A stretch of 64,000 bases of DNA from Novosphingobium nitrogenifigens DSM 19370 (GTDB taxonomy: Bacteria; Pseudomonadota; Alphaproteobacteria; Sphingomonadales; Sphingomonadaceae). A model generated the notes under the pieces. It did not search any database. It worked only from the letters and a program-made list of their open reading frames with translations, and was not told where the DNA came from. Every line of letters starts with the position of its first letter. Positions within the stretch are counted from its first letter, which is position 1. Both the position numbers and the translations under genes were made by a program. Below are positions 49,536 through 58,675 of the stretch, in pieces. Where the stretch lies: NCBI RefSeq assembly GCF_000192575.1, contig NZ_GL876933.1, positions 336,400 through 400,399 on the forward strand, given 5' to 3'.

Positions 49536-50809
49536 GCCATCTTCTCATCGTCGACTTGCCCGGCGGCAACGACAGCGACATTCTGCTCGCCGCGATCGAG
49601 GGCGGCCACCGCTTCACGTTCGTGACGGCCGATCCGGCGCATTATCGTGAACAGCCCGCGATTGCCGCGCTGCTCGAACGCGCCGAAGCCGTGCTGGCGA
49701 TGCCGACCGACGGCGCGCAATGGACCTCGCGCCTGCTTGGCGTGCATGAAGCCGATCCGTTCGATGCGGTGCTATGCCTGCAGGACTTGCGGCTGGTCGA
49801 AAGCGCGGAAGCGGCCCGGGCGATGGGGCTCGCCCATGTGTCTCCCGATGTTGCCCGGCTTTGTCGCGACAAGGCGGCGGTGCGGGACCGGCTGGCGGGG
49901 GCAGGACTGGCGCAGCAGACGCCGTTCGAACGGGTCGAGCCGGGCGCGGATGCCGGGGCACGACTGCTGGCGGCGGTGGAGCGGGTGGGACTTCCCGCCA
50001 TCGTCAAGCCGATCGACGGCTTTGGCTCGCAGCATGTCTTTGCCTTGCGCTCAAAGGCTGACCTTTGCGTTTTGCAACAGCTTGCCGATCTCGTTGCCGA
50101 AGGGCCGGGGGACTATGGGCTGGGCATCGCCGCGTGTGGGGCCCTGCTGGTCGAACGGCTGCATGAAGGGCCCGTGATCGGCTGCGACGTGATGCGTGCC
50201 CATGGGCAGCAGGTCCTGCTGGGCGTCAATGACAAGGTCATGGCCGCGCCGCCCTCGTTCGCCATTCTGGGGGGCTGCTTCACGGCGGACACCGGACAGT
50301 TCGCCGATCTTGATCGCTGGCTCGGGGCTCTGCTCGATGCCGTGGGCTTCGATTTCGGCGCCGCGCATGTCGAACTGGTGATGACGGCGGAGGGGCCTTG
50401 TCTGGTAGAGATCAATCCGCGTCTGGTCGGAGCCCGCATCGCGCGTCTGATCAGCGCGGCGCGGCGGCGGTCGGTTCATGCGGACCTCATCGCACTCCAT
50501 GGGCAAGGATGCTTGCCCGAACCGGCAGAGGAGCCGGGCCATGCGGCGACCCGCTGGCTGATCGCGCCGGAGGAAGGGGTTCTGGCGGGGATCGACTGGC
50601 CCGATTGCGATGACCCGGCCATGCTGTGCATCCTGCCCCATGTGTCGCCTGGCGACCATGTGCGGCCCGCTCTCGACAATGCCGATCGCCTGGGGTGCGT
50701 GATGACCTGTGGCCCCGACCGCGCGCGGATCCTGGCGCTGGCCGACCGGATCGTCGCCGAGGCGCGGGTGCGGCTGGTCAGCCGAGCCGAAGCGTCATGC
50801 ACTGGCTGA
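49532..50809 (+). CDS. ATP-grasp ligase
   Basis: 425 aa. Central ATP-grasp domain (about 110-300) with the lysine segment LPAIVKPIDGFGSQHV and the metal-binding CLVEINPRLVGARI; a C-terminal domain like biotin carboxylase/L-amino-acid ligase members follows. Such enzymes couple a carboxylate to an amine or amino acid through an acyl phosphate. It starts inside the FGE-like stop (ATGA) and ends the cassette. Its last 32 bp overlap the convergent GNAT gene. The substrate is unknown. Confidence 0.88.
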   Translation: MSHLLIVDLPGGNDSDILLAAIEGGHRFTFVTADPAHYREQPAIAALLERAEAVLAMPTDGAQWTSRLLGVHEADPFDAVLCLQDLRLVESAEAARAMGLAHVSPDVARLCRDKAAVRDRLAGAGLAQQTPFERVEPGADAGARLLAAVERVGLPAIVKPIDGFGSQHVFALRSKADLCVLQQLADLVAEGPGDYGLGIAACGALLVERLHEGPVIGCDVMRAHGQQVLLGVNDKVMAAPPSFAILGGCFTADTGQFADLDRWLGALLDAVGFDFGAAHVELVMTAEGPCLVEINPRLVGARIARLISAARRRSVHADLIALHGQGCLPEPAEEPGHAATRWLIAPEEGVLAGIDWPDCDDPAMLCILPHVSPGDHVRPALDNADRLGCVMTCGPDRARILALADRIVAEARVRLVSRAEASCTG

Positions 50810-51245
50810 ACCCGTCGAGGACATAGTCGGCAAAGGGTTCGCAAGGGACGAACCCGTGCTTGCGATAGAGCGTGATGGCCGGGACGAACGGGCCGTCGCG
50901 CCCGGTCTCGAGGCTGACACGGGTATAGCCGCGTGCCCGCGCGATATTGAGCAGGTGAAGCAGCATCCCTTCGCCCACGCCCCGGCGCAGGAAGTCGGGG
51001 GCGACGCGCATGGATTTGAGTTCGCCGTGATCGGTGGACAGTGCGCGGATCGCGCCCATGCCCGCCAGGCGATCGTCGAGCCATGCCGAATAGAACGTGA
51101 CGTCGGGCGCGCGCAGGCTTTCGATGGGCAGGGCATGGACTTTGCACGGTGGGCTCGCGGCGTGCATCCCGGTCAGGTGCAGGGCGACCAGCGCGCGAAC
51201 CGCTTCGCCCGAGAGGTCGTCCTCGATGATCCGCAGATTGGTCAC
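50778..51245 (-). CDS. GNAT-family N-acetyltransferase
   Basis: About 155 aa. The acetyl-CoA loop VAPDFLRRGVGEGML and the C-terminal YRKHGFVPCEPFADY, as in PhnO/putative acetyltransferases that modify small amines, are present. The GTG at 51245 has GGAGG close upstream; the TTG at 51263 has none. It is convergent with the ATP-grasp gene and overlaps it by 32 bp. Confidence 0.88.
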   Translation of the reverse strand: MTNLRIIEDDLSGEAVRALVALHLTGMHAASPPCKVHALPIESLRAPDVTFYSAWLDDRLAGMGAIRALSTDHGELKSMRVAPDFLRRGVGEGMLLHLLNIARARGYTRVSLETGRDGPFVPAITLYRKHGFVPCEPFADYVLDGFSQCMTLRLG

Positions 51246-51292
51246 GCGTTCCTCCACTGGCAAGTCGGCCCGCTTCTGCTATCTCGCAGGGC

Positions 51293-52225
51293 ATGACTGA
51301 TGCAACGACCGATCCGCGCTGGGCCATCGCCATTCATGGCGGGGCCGGTTCGATGACATCCGAAACGCTCGACGCTGAAGCGGTGGCCGCGCATGAAGCG
51401 GTCCTTGCCGCAGCGCGGGACGCTGGACGCGCAGTCCTTGTCGCGGGGGGCAGCGCGGTCGACGCGGTCACGGCGGCGGTCGCCGTGCTGGAGGACGATC
51501 CGCATTTCAACGCCGGACGCGGGGCGGTCTTTACCTATCACGGCACCAACGAACTCGACGCTGCGATCATGGACGGACGCGCGCGCGACGCCGGGGCCGT
51601 CGCCTGTGTCACCCATACGAAGAACCCGGTCCGTCTTGCCCGTGCGGTGATGGAAGCGGGCCCTCACGTTTTCCTTTCGGGCGAGGGGGCAGAGGAATTC
51701 GCTCGCGACCATGGCGTGGAGCAAGTCGATCCCGACTGGTTCGCGACGCCCGAACGCTGGCGCCAGCTTGAGGAATTGAAGTCGCGCAAGCTCGGCTGGT
51801 TCGATGCGGACATGAAATACGGCACGGTCGGCGCGGTTGCGCTCGATGCGCAGGGGCACGTCGCGGCGGCGACCTCGACCGGGGGCCTGACCGGCAAGCG
51901 TTGGGGACGGATCGGTGATTCGCCACTGATCGGGGCGGGCACTTATGCCGACGATCGTGCCGGGGCGGTGTCCTGTACCGGATCGGGCGAACAATTCATT
52001 CGCACCGGTGCCGCGCACGAAATCTGTGCCCGCATGCGCATGACCGGGCAGAGCGCCGACGAGGCAGCTCGCGCGGTCCTTGCCGAAATCGGAACGATCG
52101 GCGGGGTCGGCGGCGTGATCGTGGTCACGCCCACCGGGGAAACCGCGATGCCTTTCACGACGCCCGGCATGTTCCGCGCTCGCGCCGACAGCACCGGCCG
52201 CGAAGAGGTCGCGATTTTCAGCTGA
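51293..52225 (+). CDS. iaaA: Isoaspartyl peptidase / L-asparaginase (Ntn hydrolase)
   Basis: 310-aa plant-type asparaginase that removes beta-aspartyl residues from isoaspartyl dipeptides. The proenzyme cleaves before the catalytic Thr in DMKYGTVGAVALD. HGGAGS at the N-terminus and GNAGRG-like FNAGRGAVF and SGTGEQ-like CTGSGEQFIR are present. Start ATG about 47 bp from the divergent GNAT start; the 3' end overlaps the RDD gene by 8 bp. Confidence 0.94.
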   Translation: MTDATTDPRWAIAIHGGAGSMTSETLDAEAVAAHEAVLAAARDAGRAVLVAGGSAVDAVTAAVAVLEDDPHFNAGRGAVFTYHGTNELDAAIMDGRARDAGAVACVTHTKNPVRLARAVMEAGPHVFLSGEGAEEFARDHGVEQVDPDWFATPERWRQLEELKSRKLGWFDADMKYGTVGAVALDAQGHVAAATSTGGLTGKRWGRIGDSPLIGAGTYADDRAGAVSCTGSGEQFIRTGAAHEICARMRMTGQSADEAARAVLAEIGTIGGVGGVIVVTPTGETAMPFTTPGMFRARADSTGREEVAIFS

Positions 52226-53180
52226 ACTTGTCGGCCTTGCGCTTGCCCAGCCGCATCCCGGTTTCGAGCCGGGCGCGCAGCTGGGTGTAATAGGCTTCCA
52301 GAAAGGCGCGCTCGTCGCCCCGCCCACTGGTCCAGCCGATCTTGCGACAGATCGCCTCGGTCACTTCGGCAAGGGCCTGCGGGCGATCGTCGCGCAGGAT
52401 CTGTTCGAGCACCTTGAGCTCGTATTCGCCGTAGATGGCAAGATCCTCGTCGCTGAACCGGTAATGCGCGCCGGTTACGGTGCTGATCCCTTCGCCGGCC
52501 TTGCCGAGCGAAAGCGCGGCATCGAGCTTGGTGCGCGGGGTTTCGACGACCCAGGTTCCCGCAATGATGTCCCCGCACCGCAACCGGTCGCGGTTGAAGA
52601 AGGGGAACAGCGCAAAGATGCCGAACCACACGGCCGAGGCCACGCCTGCCAGCGTCGGGTCGGAACCGGCGGTGAAGGCTGCGCCGATGAAGACGAAGGG
52701 CATGAACAGTTCGACGTCGCGCATGAGATTGCGGGCGATCACTGCTTCCGCGCTCAGCCGGTCGGCGCTGCCGTCTCCGCCGGGGCGAGCCGCGATGCGG
52801 ATGTTCATCAGCCGCTTGCCCGGTGTTGCGCCGCGCGGGCCGAGTTCGAAATAGAGAAACCACGCGCTGCGGAAGAGGAACATGGCGATGATCCACAGGA
52901 CCATCAGCGTTTCGGCCAGCGCCTGTTCGGGTGAATGGGCGCCCTTGGCCGGGATCGGCATGACGATCCCGCGCCCCAGCCATCCGAGCAGCAACGTGGT
53001 CACGAGCATCGTCAGCCCGATCAGGAACATGTCGACGATGAGCGCCCCGGCACGGGCCCCGCGCGAGGCGAGCGTGAGCGTCAGGCGCAGCCCCTCGGCG
53101 GTGACGATTTCCCGCCGGGCAGAGGATTGCTCTTGCCGGTAGGGCGAGGCGCGGCGACGGAAAGGGAAAGCCCGGGCCAT
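52218..53180 (-). CDS. RDD-family membrane protein
   Basis: 320 aa. An N-terminal RDD domain of three to four hydrophobic segments (about 35-190, RGARAGALIVDMFLIGL and GATPGKRLMNIRI) is followed by a soluble C-terminal region of about 110 residues. RDD proteins are proposed transporters or membrane adaptors. The ATG shares one base with the stop of the SpoIIM-like gene (TGATG). Last gene of a six-gene unit. Confidence 0.87.
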   Translation of the reverse strand: MARAFPFRRRASPYRQEQSSARREIVTAEGLRLTLTLASRGARAGALIVDMFLIGLTMLVTTLLLGWLGRGIVMPIPAKGAHSPEQALAETLMVLWIIAMFLFRSAWFLYFELGPRGATPGKRLMNIRIAARPGGDGSADRLSAEAVIARNLMRDVELFMPFVFIGAAFTAGSDPTLAGVASAVWFGIFALFPFFNRDRLRCGDIIAGTWVVETPRTKLDAALSLGKAGEGISTVTGAHYRFSDEDLAIYGEYELKVLEQILRDDRPQALAEVTEAICRKIGWTSGRGDERAFLEAYYTQLRARLETGMRLGKRKADKFS

Positions 53181-54250
53181 CAGATCCCCCGTTCCCGCAC
53201 GCGGCGAAATGCGAAGAAATAGGATAGCCACCAGATCAGCATGGCTATCCCCAGCGCAAGGCGCGGGATCGTGGCGTCGAGCAATTGGCGCGCATAGCCT
53301 TCGAGCACGGCCGCGACGATCAGCATGAAGACGACGCCGGTCATCACGGTCGCCGCGCGTCGCCCGGCCTGTGCGGCGGCGTCGAGAACCCCTCGCTTGC
53401 CGGGAAAGGCCATGGCCCGGCCGATATGAATGCCCGAAGCGCCCGCCAGCAGGATCGCGAAAAGCTCGGTGGTGCCATGGACCGAGAGCCAGCCGACAAG
53501 GTCGAATGTCAGCCCTTGCCCGTGATAGAGCCAGAGCAAGGCTCCAAGCAGGGCGGTGTTCTGGATCAGCAGCAGAATCGAGGGCACCGCAAAGGCAAAG
53601 CCGAGCGCAAAGCACAGGATCGAGACCTGCGCATTGTTGCTGAAGAGATAGGCGGAAAAGATCGACAGGCCGCTTTCGTGGCTCTTGCCGAAAAGCGTTG
53701 CATAAAGCTGCGCCCGGCTGGCACCCGGAACGCGATCGTCGCCCGGATGCGCGGGCATCAGGGCATAGAACCAGTCGGGATTGCCCGAGACCAGCAGCCA
53801 GCCGACCACAGTCCCGGCAACCATCACGGCAAGGGCAATGAGAAGGTCGGGACCAAGCGAGCGCACGGCCGCACTCCATCCGCCGCCAAAGAAGCCGCGC
53901 AGCCAGCCCCCCAACCCGACGCGCGGGCCATAGACGACGAACCAGGCGCGTTGTGCGAGGCCTTCGAGATAGGCGAGCGTCGCGTTGTCGAGGCTGGTTT
54001 CGCGCGCGACGGCAAGGCTGGAGACGAGTGTGCGGTAAAGCGCGGGGAGGGCCAGCAAATCCTCGTCCGACACGCTGCCGGTGCGTCCGCGCTCGATCCG
54101 CGCGACGATGTTTTCCAGCCGCCGCCAGTCCGCTTCGCGTTCGAGCCGGAACCGGTCGGAGCGCAACGAGGCTTCTTCGGCGGCTGCGATGGTGGCTTTC
54201 TCGCGGCGGGAGAACCATGTGCCGATGACATCGCCGGTCAGGCTGCTCAT
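53180..54250 (-). CDS. Stage II sporulation protein M-like (DUF95) membrane protein
   Basis: 356 aa. A soluble N-terminal about 110 residues precedes five to six hydrophobic segments with the SpoIIM-family core (YLFSNNAQVSILCFALGFA; HGTTELFAILLAGASG). The organism group does not sporulate; here the family accompanies MoxR-DUF58 genes as a predicted membrane channel or assembly partner. The ATG overlaps the DUF58 stop (ATGA). Confidence 0.88.
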   Translation of the reverse strand: MSSLTGDVIGTWFSRREKATIAAAEEASLRSDRFRLEREADWRRLENIVARIERGRTGSVSDEDLLALPALYRTLVSSLAVARETSLDNATLAYLEGLAQRAWFVVYGPRVGLGGWLRGFFGGGWSAAVRSLGPDLLIALAVMVAGTVVGWLLVSGNPDWFYALMPAHPGDDRVPGASRAQLYATLFGKSHESGLSIFSAYLFSNNAQVSILCFALGFAFAVPSILLLIQNTALLGALLWLYHGQGLTFDLVGWLSVHGTTELFAILLAGASGIHIGRAMAFPGKRGVLDAAAQAGRRAATVMTGVVFMLIVAAVLEGYARQLLDATIPRLALGIAMLIWWLSYFFAFRRVRERGI

Positions 54251-55629
54251 CCGATGCTCCCTTCGCGCTTGATCGTCAGATAGGCGTCGAGCAGGCGATT
54301 GCCGATGGTTTCCCACGGCGCCTCGATCACCATGATCCCGGCCTGCCGCAAGCGCGTGAGGACGAGCGCGCGCTGACGGATGAGCGTGCTGGCGACGACG
54401 GCCCGGGCGGCATCGTCGATGGCCTCGACGTCGGCTTCGGCCATGGTGTCGAGATCTTCGTCGCGCATGACGAGAAAGACGACCCGATGGCGCTCGACCA
54501 GCCGGGTGCACATCTCGATCATGAGTTCGGCGCCGGTGGGATCGTTGAAATCGGAAAAGACGACGATCAGCGAACGGCGTTGCAACCGAGCCGACAGGCT
54601 GGCCATGGCCAGTGTGAAATTGGGTTCCTCGGCGCAGTAGTCGAGCGCGGCGGCGGCTTCCTGCAGGCGGCGGAACTGATGCGGGGCGGTGACGAAGGGG
54701 CTCATCACCAGCGGGCGGGAGGCAAAGCCGAACAAGGCAACGCGATCCTCGGCCTTGAGCGCGACCCAGGCGGTGGTGAGCGCGGCCGTGACGGCGCGAT
54801 CGATGCGGGCAAGGCCGCCGATCGGTTCGCACATCGCCTGTCCGCAGTCGAAGGCAAAGACGATCTGGTTGTTGCGTTCGGTTTCGTATTCACGGGCGAA
54901 CAGGCGGCTGTGCCGGGCCGAGGATTTCCAGTCGATCCGGCGGCGATCCATGCCCGGCTGGTATTCGGCCAGAGCCTCGAACTCGGTGCCTTCGCCCCGG
55001 ATGCGGCGGGCGACCAGCCCCTGTTGCGCTTCGCGCAGGAAAATCTGCAAGGCCGCGCCGCGCGCCGGGGCGATATTGGGCCATATGCGGACATCGCGGT
55101 CGAAATCGCGATGGACCTGCCGATGGGCAAGGCCGAGCGGCCCCTGCCAGCGCAGCCAGCCCCGGGTGATGCGGGCGGTGCCGCGTCGCGATGGCGCCGG
55201 AGATCCGATCCCCAGCCATTGTCCGGGCTCGCCCCCCGTCAGTGCGATGTCGATCCGTCCGCCGGGGGCGAGGCGAGGATCGGTGGCCAACGCGACGGCA
55301 GGGCCGGTGCGGGGACTGCCGCGCGACAGCTCGACTTCGACCCGGAGGAGCAGGGCCTCGCCCACTTCCCCGTCTTCGGGCGCGTGCAGGCGAAATGCGG
55401 TGACGCTTCCGGCCAGTGCTGCATCGCCAAGGATCAGCAGGAACAGGGCGCCGCCTGCCGCCGGTGCCACCGTCCATGCGCCGGGCGCGATGGACGCAAC
55501 GATCAGCGCGGCGAGCGCGAGCAGGACAAGGAGGCGGATCGCGCGCGCGGTCGGATGCAGCCCGGCGATGCGCGGGCGCCAGTCGTCGGCTATCGGGGCC
55601 GGGGAAGACAGGACCGGCGCGGGGACCAT
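54247..55629 (-). CDS. DUF58-domain protein
   Basis: 460 aa. Two N-terminal hydrophobic helices (about 30-75) precede a DUF58/VWA-like domain with the signature GEGTEFEALAEYQPGMDRRRIDWKSSAR. Proteins of this family work with MoxR ATPases and are thought to help assemble or metal-load partner complexes. It is separated from moxR by 2 bp. Confidence 0.92.
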   Translation of the reverse strand: MVPAPVLSSPAPIADDWRPRIAGLHPTARAIRLLVLLALAALIVASIAPGAWTVAPAAGGALFLLILGDAALAGSVTAFRLHAPEDGEVGEALLLRVEVELSRGSPRTGPAVALATDPRLAPGGRIDIALTGGEPGQWLGIGSPAPSRRGTARITRGWLRWQGPLGLAHRQVHRDFDRDVRIWPNIAPARGAALQIFLREAQQGLVARRIRGEGTEFEALAEYQPGMDRRRIDWKSSARHSRLFAREYETERNNQIVFAFDCGQAMCEPIGGLARIDRAVTAALTTAWVALKAEDRVALFGFASRPLVMSPFVTAPHQFRRLQEAAAALDYCAEEPNFTLAMASLSARLQRRSLIVVFSDFNDPTGAELMIEMCTRLVERHRVVFLVMRDEDLDTMAEADVEAIDDAARAVVASTLIRQRALVLTRLRQAGIMVIEAPWETIGNRLLDAYLTIKREGSIG

Positions 55630-55631
55630 GA

Positions 55632-56588
55632 TCAGCGCGGCGCGTCGGTGCGGGTGACGAGTTCGCCGACGATGGCTTCGATCGCGCGTCCTTCGATCTC
55701 GGCGGCGGGGGACAGCAGCAGACGGTGGCGCAGGATCGCGGTGGCCAGTGCCTTGACGTCGTCGGGCACCACATAGGCACGCCCATCAAGCGCTGCACGG
55801 GCACGGGCTGCGCCTGCCAGCAGGACGGCGGCGCGCGGCGAAGCGCCGGACACCAGATCGCCGCTTTCGCGCGTGGCCCGGATCAGCCGCACGACATAGT
55901 CGACGATGCTTTCGGCCATGGTCACTTGCGCGGTGGCCGCAACGGCAGCGGCGAGCGCGGTCGCATCGGTCACGGCCCTAACGCCCAGTTCTGCGGGACG
56001 CGGCGCGCCCCGGCCCGAGGCATAGCGCGCCACGATCCGGGTCTCTTCGTCGATGGCGGGGTAATCGACCAGGACCTTGAACAGGAAGCGGTCGAGCTGT
56101 GCTTCGGGCAGGGGATAGACGCCCTGGCTTTCGATCGGGTTCTGCGTCGCGACGACCATGAAACGGTCGGACAGGGCGTGAGTCTGCCCGTCGAGCGTCA
56201 CTCGCCGCTCCTGCATCGCTTCGAGCAGGGCCGCCTGGGTCTTGGGCGGCGTACGGTTGATTTCGTCGGCGAGCAGCAATTCGCAGAAGATCGGTCCGCG
56301 CGTCAGCGTGAACTGGCTCGTCTGGAAATTGAACAGGTTCGAGCCGAGGATGTCGCCGGGCAGCAAGTCGGGCGTGAACTGGATGCGCCCGAAATCGAGC
56401 CCGAGCGCAGTCGCGAATGTCTGGGCCAGAAAGGTCTTGGCCGTTCCCGGCGGCCCTTCGAGCAGGACATGGCCTCCGGCGAACAGGCCGATCAGCAAGT
56501 GATCGACGACCGCGTCCTGCCCCACCACGGCCTTGGCGATTTCATGGCGGATCGCCTCGCCCAGTGTGCGTACCTCTTCGAGTGTCAT
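55632..56588 (-). CDS. MoxR-family AAA+ ATPase
   Basis: 318 aa. Walker [10 protein letters not shown] (about 40-48), Walker B LLADEINR, sensor [22 protein letters not shown], and the C-terminal lid. MoxR ATPases act as chaperones for VWA/DUF58 partners, here the adjacent DUF58 protein. The ATG overlaps the DUF4350 stop (ATGA). Confidence 0.95.
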   Translation of the reverse strand: MTLEEVRTLGEAIRHEIAKAVVGQDAVVDHLLIGLFAGGHVLLEGPPGTAKTFLAQTFATALGLDFGRIQFTPDLLPGDILGSNLFNFQTSQFTLTRGPIFCELLLADEINRTPPKTQAALLEAMQERRVTLDGQTHALSDRFMVVATQNPIESQGVYPLPEAQLDRFLFKVLVDYPAIDEETRIVARYASGRGAPRPAELGVRAVTDATALAAAVAATAQVTMAESIVDYVVRLIRATRESGDLVSGASPRAAVLLAGAARARAALDGRAYVVPDDVKALATAILRHRLLLSPAAEIEGRAIEAIVGELVTRTDAPR

Positions 56589-57970
56589 GCTTTCCTCATG
56601 GTGACGAGCGCGCGCTCGATGCGATGGATCTGCGCGGCGGCGGCAGCGATGTCGTGGGCTCGGCGGGCCGAGCCGAGTTGGTGCGCGGCGGTGGAAAAGG
56701 GAATGGTCCCGGGCATGCGGGTTTCCAGAATGCGGTCGATGGCGGCATCGGTTTCCGCTTCGGGACGACGACGCGGCAGCCCGAGTGCGGCGATCAGGCG
56801 TTCGCGTGCCGCCTCGGCATAAGGCGCGCCGATCAGGTGATGACGCCGCGCGCGCAGGATCAGTTCGGCACTGCCCGTGACCAGCGCGACTTTGCCCGAT
56901 GCGATCGCCGGAGCAGCCACAAGTGCAGGACCGAAGCGGGCCAGACCGAGCCAGATCGAGGCAGCGGCGGCAAGGATCAGGCAGATCGTTGCCGCAAGGA
57001 ACGGCGGCTGGAACGCGAGGGACAAAAGATTGCGCGGTTGTCCCAACCCGGCCAGCGACAAGTCGAAGGCGATCGGGCGAGCTGCGGCGTCCCCCTCGGC
57101 GTCCCCGGCTGCCGCCCGGATCAACCGGTCGGCGAGAAGACCGGTCTGGCGATCGGCAAGCCCCATGTTATCGAGAAGATCGGGTTCGAACACGATGACA
57201 AGCGGATGCATGTCGCGGTCCTCGCCGGTCGGCGCGGTGAGCCCGGCCATGCGGTCGAGAGCCGGATAGGCGCCGCCATCGGCGAAATAGCCCGCCAGCA
57301 CGCGCCCGTCGGCGCTAGTGACGAGCGGTGTGATGCCGTGATGTCCATCGTCCTCGCCTTGTCCGGAGAGCACCACATGGTCATCGGGAAGCGGGCCGGA
57401 CGACTGTCCGTCCGCGCTGCGCCAGCCATGTGCAGGAGGGCCGCCCGGCTGTTCGAGCCGGACCGAGGTCCGGTCGAGGAACCCTTTCCATTCGGGAGGC
57501 TCGGTCCCGACGACCGTACTCCAGCCGCGCGGCGGTTTGGGCGCGCCGAACGGGTTCCAGCGCGAAGGCGTGACGCGCGGATCGCTCGTGAGCGGCACGG
57601 CCTGCCATTTGGGCGTGACGACCAGAACGGGACCGGTCAGGCGATGGCGATTGACGACCTGGGCAATGTCCTTGCCGTCAGCCCAGGCGAGCGGCGTCAC
57701 GATCAGCAGGGCATTGGCCTCAGCACTACCAGGCATACGGGTGAAATCGACCGTGCGTCCCTCGGCCGAGAGCATGGCAGCGAGCGCGGCATAGCCGGAA
57801 ATGCCCTTGCCCAGCCCATGGGCGCCGCCGTTGTCCGCGCGCGGTTCTCGGGTTCCCATCGCCGCCAGCAGCGCGACAAAAGCGATGAAGCCCACGCAGA
57901 CGAGCGCGACCATGGCGCGCGGGCCAAACGGGGCAGAATTGCCGGGCGAACCGTTCATGCGCCCGTTCAT
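56585..57970 (-). CDS. DUF4350-domain membrane protein
   Basis: 461 aa. One N-terminal membrane helix (about 17-40), a large extracytoplasmic DUF4350 domain (about 45-270), a second membrane helix around 310-345, and a cytoplasmic tail rich in Arg. It is a usual partner in MoxR-DUF58 operons. The ATG at 57970 overlaps the upstream stop (ATGA); another ATG lies four codons in. Confidence 0.85.
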   Translation of the reverse strand: MNGRMNGSPGNSAPFGPRAMVALVCVGFIAFVALLAAMGTREPRADNGGAHGLGKGISGYAALAAMLSAEGRTVDFTRMPGSAEANALLIVTPLAWADGKDIAQVVNRHRLTGPVLVVTPKWQAVPLTSDPRVTPSRWNPFGAPKPPRGWSTVVGTEPPEWKGFLDRTSVRLEQPGGPPAHGWRSADGQSSGPLPDDHVVLSGQGEDDGHHGITPLVTSADGRVLAGYFADGGAYPALDRMAGLTAPTGEDRDMHPLVIVFEPDLLDNMGLADRQTGLLADRLIRAAAGDAEGDAAARPIAFDLSLAGLGQPRNLLSLAFQPPFLAATICLILAAAASIWLGLARFGPALVAAPAIASGKVALVTGSAELILRARRHHLIGAPYAEAARERLIAALGLPRRRPEAETDAAIDRILETRMPGTIPFSTAAHQLGSARRAHDIAAAAAQIHRIERALVTMRKA

Positions 57971-58629
57971 CCGTGCGGCACGGCAAAGGCGGCATAGGCG
58001 CCACGCGCGCGCGCCCAGTCGGCATGTCCCAGCCGTTGCAGGGCATAGCGGCTGCGTTCGACTTCGCCCGCGATGATGGCAAAGGCGTTACGGGCGGTGG
58101 GGGGCAAGGCGGGCAGATGCGCGATTTCACGCGCGGTGCTCGACGGCGTCAACCAGTCAGGACGGCTTTGTGCGATGTCATCGAAACTGCGGCGCAGCAG
58201 CAAGTGGACGGCGGCGTCGAACAGGCCTTGCGCGGCAAGCCGGTCGGCATCGGCCAGCAGCGCCACGGCGCGATCGGTGTCGGGCGCCCAGGCCGGGGCC
58301 GTCCTCGCCTCCGCCTTGCGTCCGCGCAGGAGACCGGCAAGGAAAGGCCAGGCGATCGCGGCTGCGGCCAGAACGATCACGGCGACGGTCGCGATTTCGA
58401 TCTCCCGCCAATGCCGGGCCAGAAACTGCCCCAGGGGACCGACATGCGCCGCCAGCCACTCGAGCGCCTCGCCAAGCCGCTTGCCGAGCGCCTGAAGCCA
58501 TGCGGGCTGCGGGACTTGCGGTTCGGGTCTGGGGGCGAGCGGTGTGAACTGGATATCGCTCATCGCCCGAGCCTTGGCCCAGGCGGCCTCGCCGGTCATG
58601 CTCGGTTGCGGGGGCACGGGCGTGGTCAC
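57967..58629 (-). CDS. DUF4129-like membrane protein
   Basis: 220 aa. A Pro-rich N-terminus, an amphipathic region, one membrane helix (about 75-100, IEIATVAVIVLAAAAIAWPFLAG) and a C-terminal helical domain with LTPSSTAREIAHLP as in DUF4129. First gene of the MoxR unit. The GTG at 58629 has no clear ribosome site; ATGs at 58599 and 58563 are alternatives. Confidence 0.75.
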   Translation of the reverse strand: MTTPVPPQPSMTGEAAWAKARAMSDIQFTPLAPRPEPQVPQPAWLQALGKRLGEALEWLAAHVGPLGQFLARHWREIEIATVAVIVLAAAAIAWPFLAGLLRGRKAEARTAPAWAPDTDRAVALLADADRLAAQGLFDAAVHLLLRRSFDDIAQSRPDWLTPSSTAREIAHLPALPPTARNAFAIIAGEVERSRYALQRLGHADWARARGAYAAFAVPHG

Positions 58630-58675
58630 GAATGGAATGCTTGCACGCTATGCGCCCGGCCGCAAGTGCCTCGGC

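Noticed and set aside
44240..50809. Calling the cassette a graspetide (microviridin-type) cluster
   Set aside because: The ATP-grasp looks more like the L-amino-acid-ligase/biotin-carboxylase-type branch than MvdC/MvdD, and the peptide lacks the repeated Thr/Ser-Asp/Glu core pattern of graspetides.
53180..54250. Evidence of sporulation from the SpoIIM-like gene
   Set aside because: The family is widespread outside spore formers and here belongs to a MoxR-DUF58 unit.
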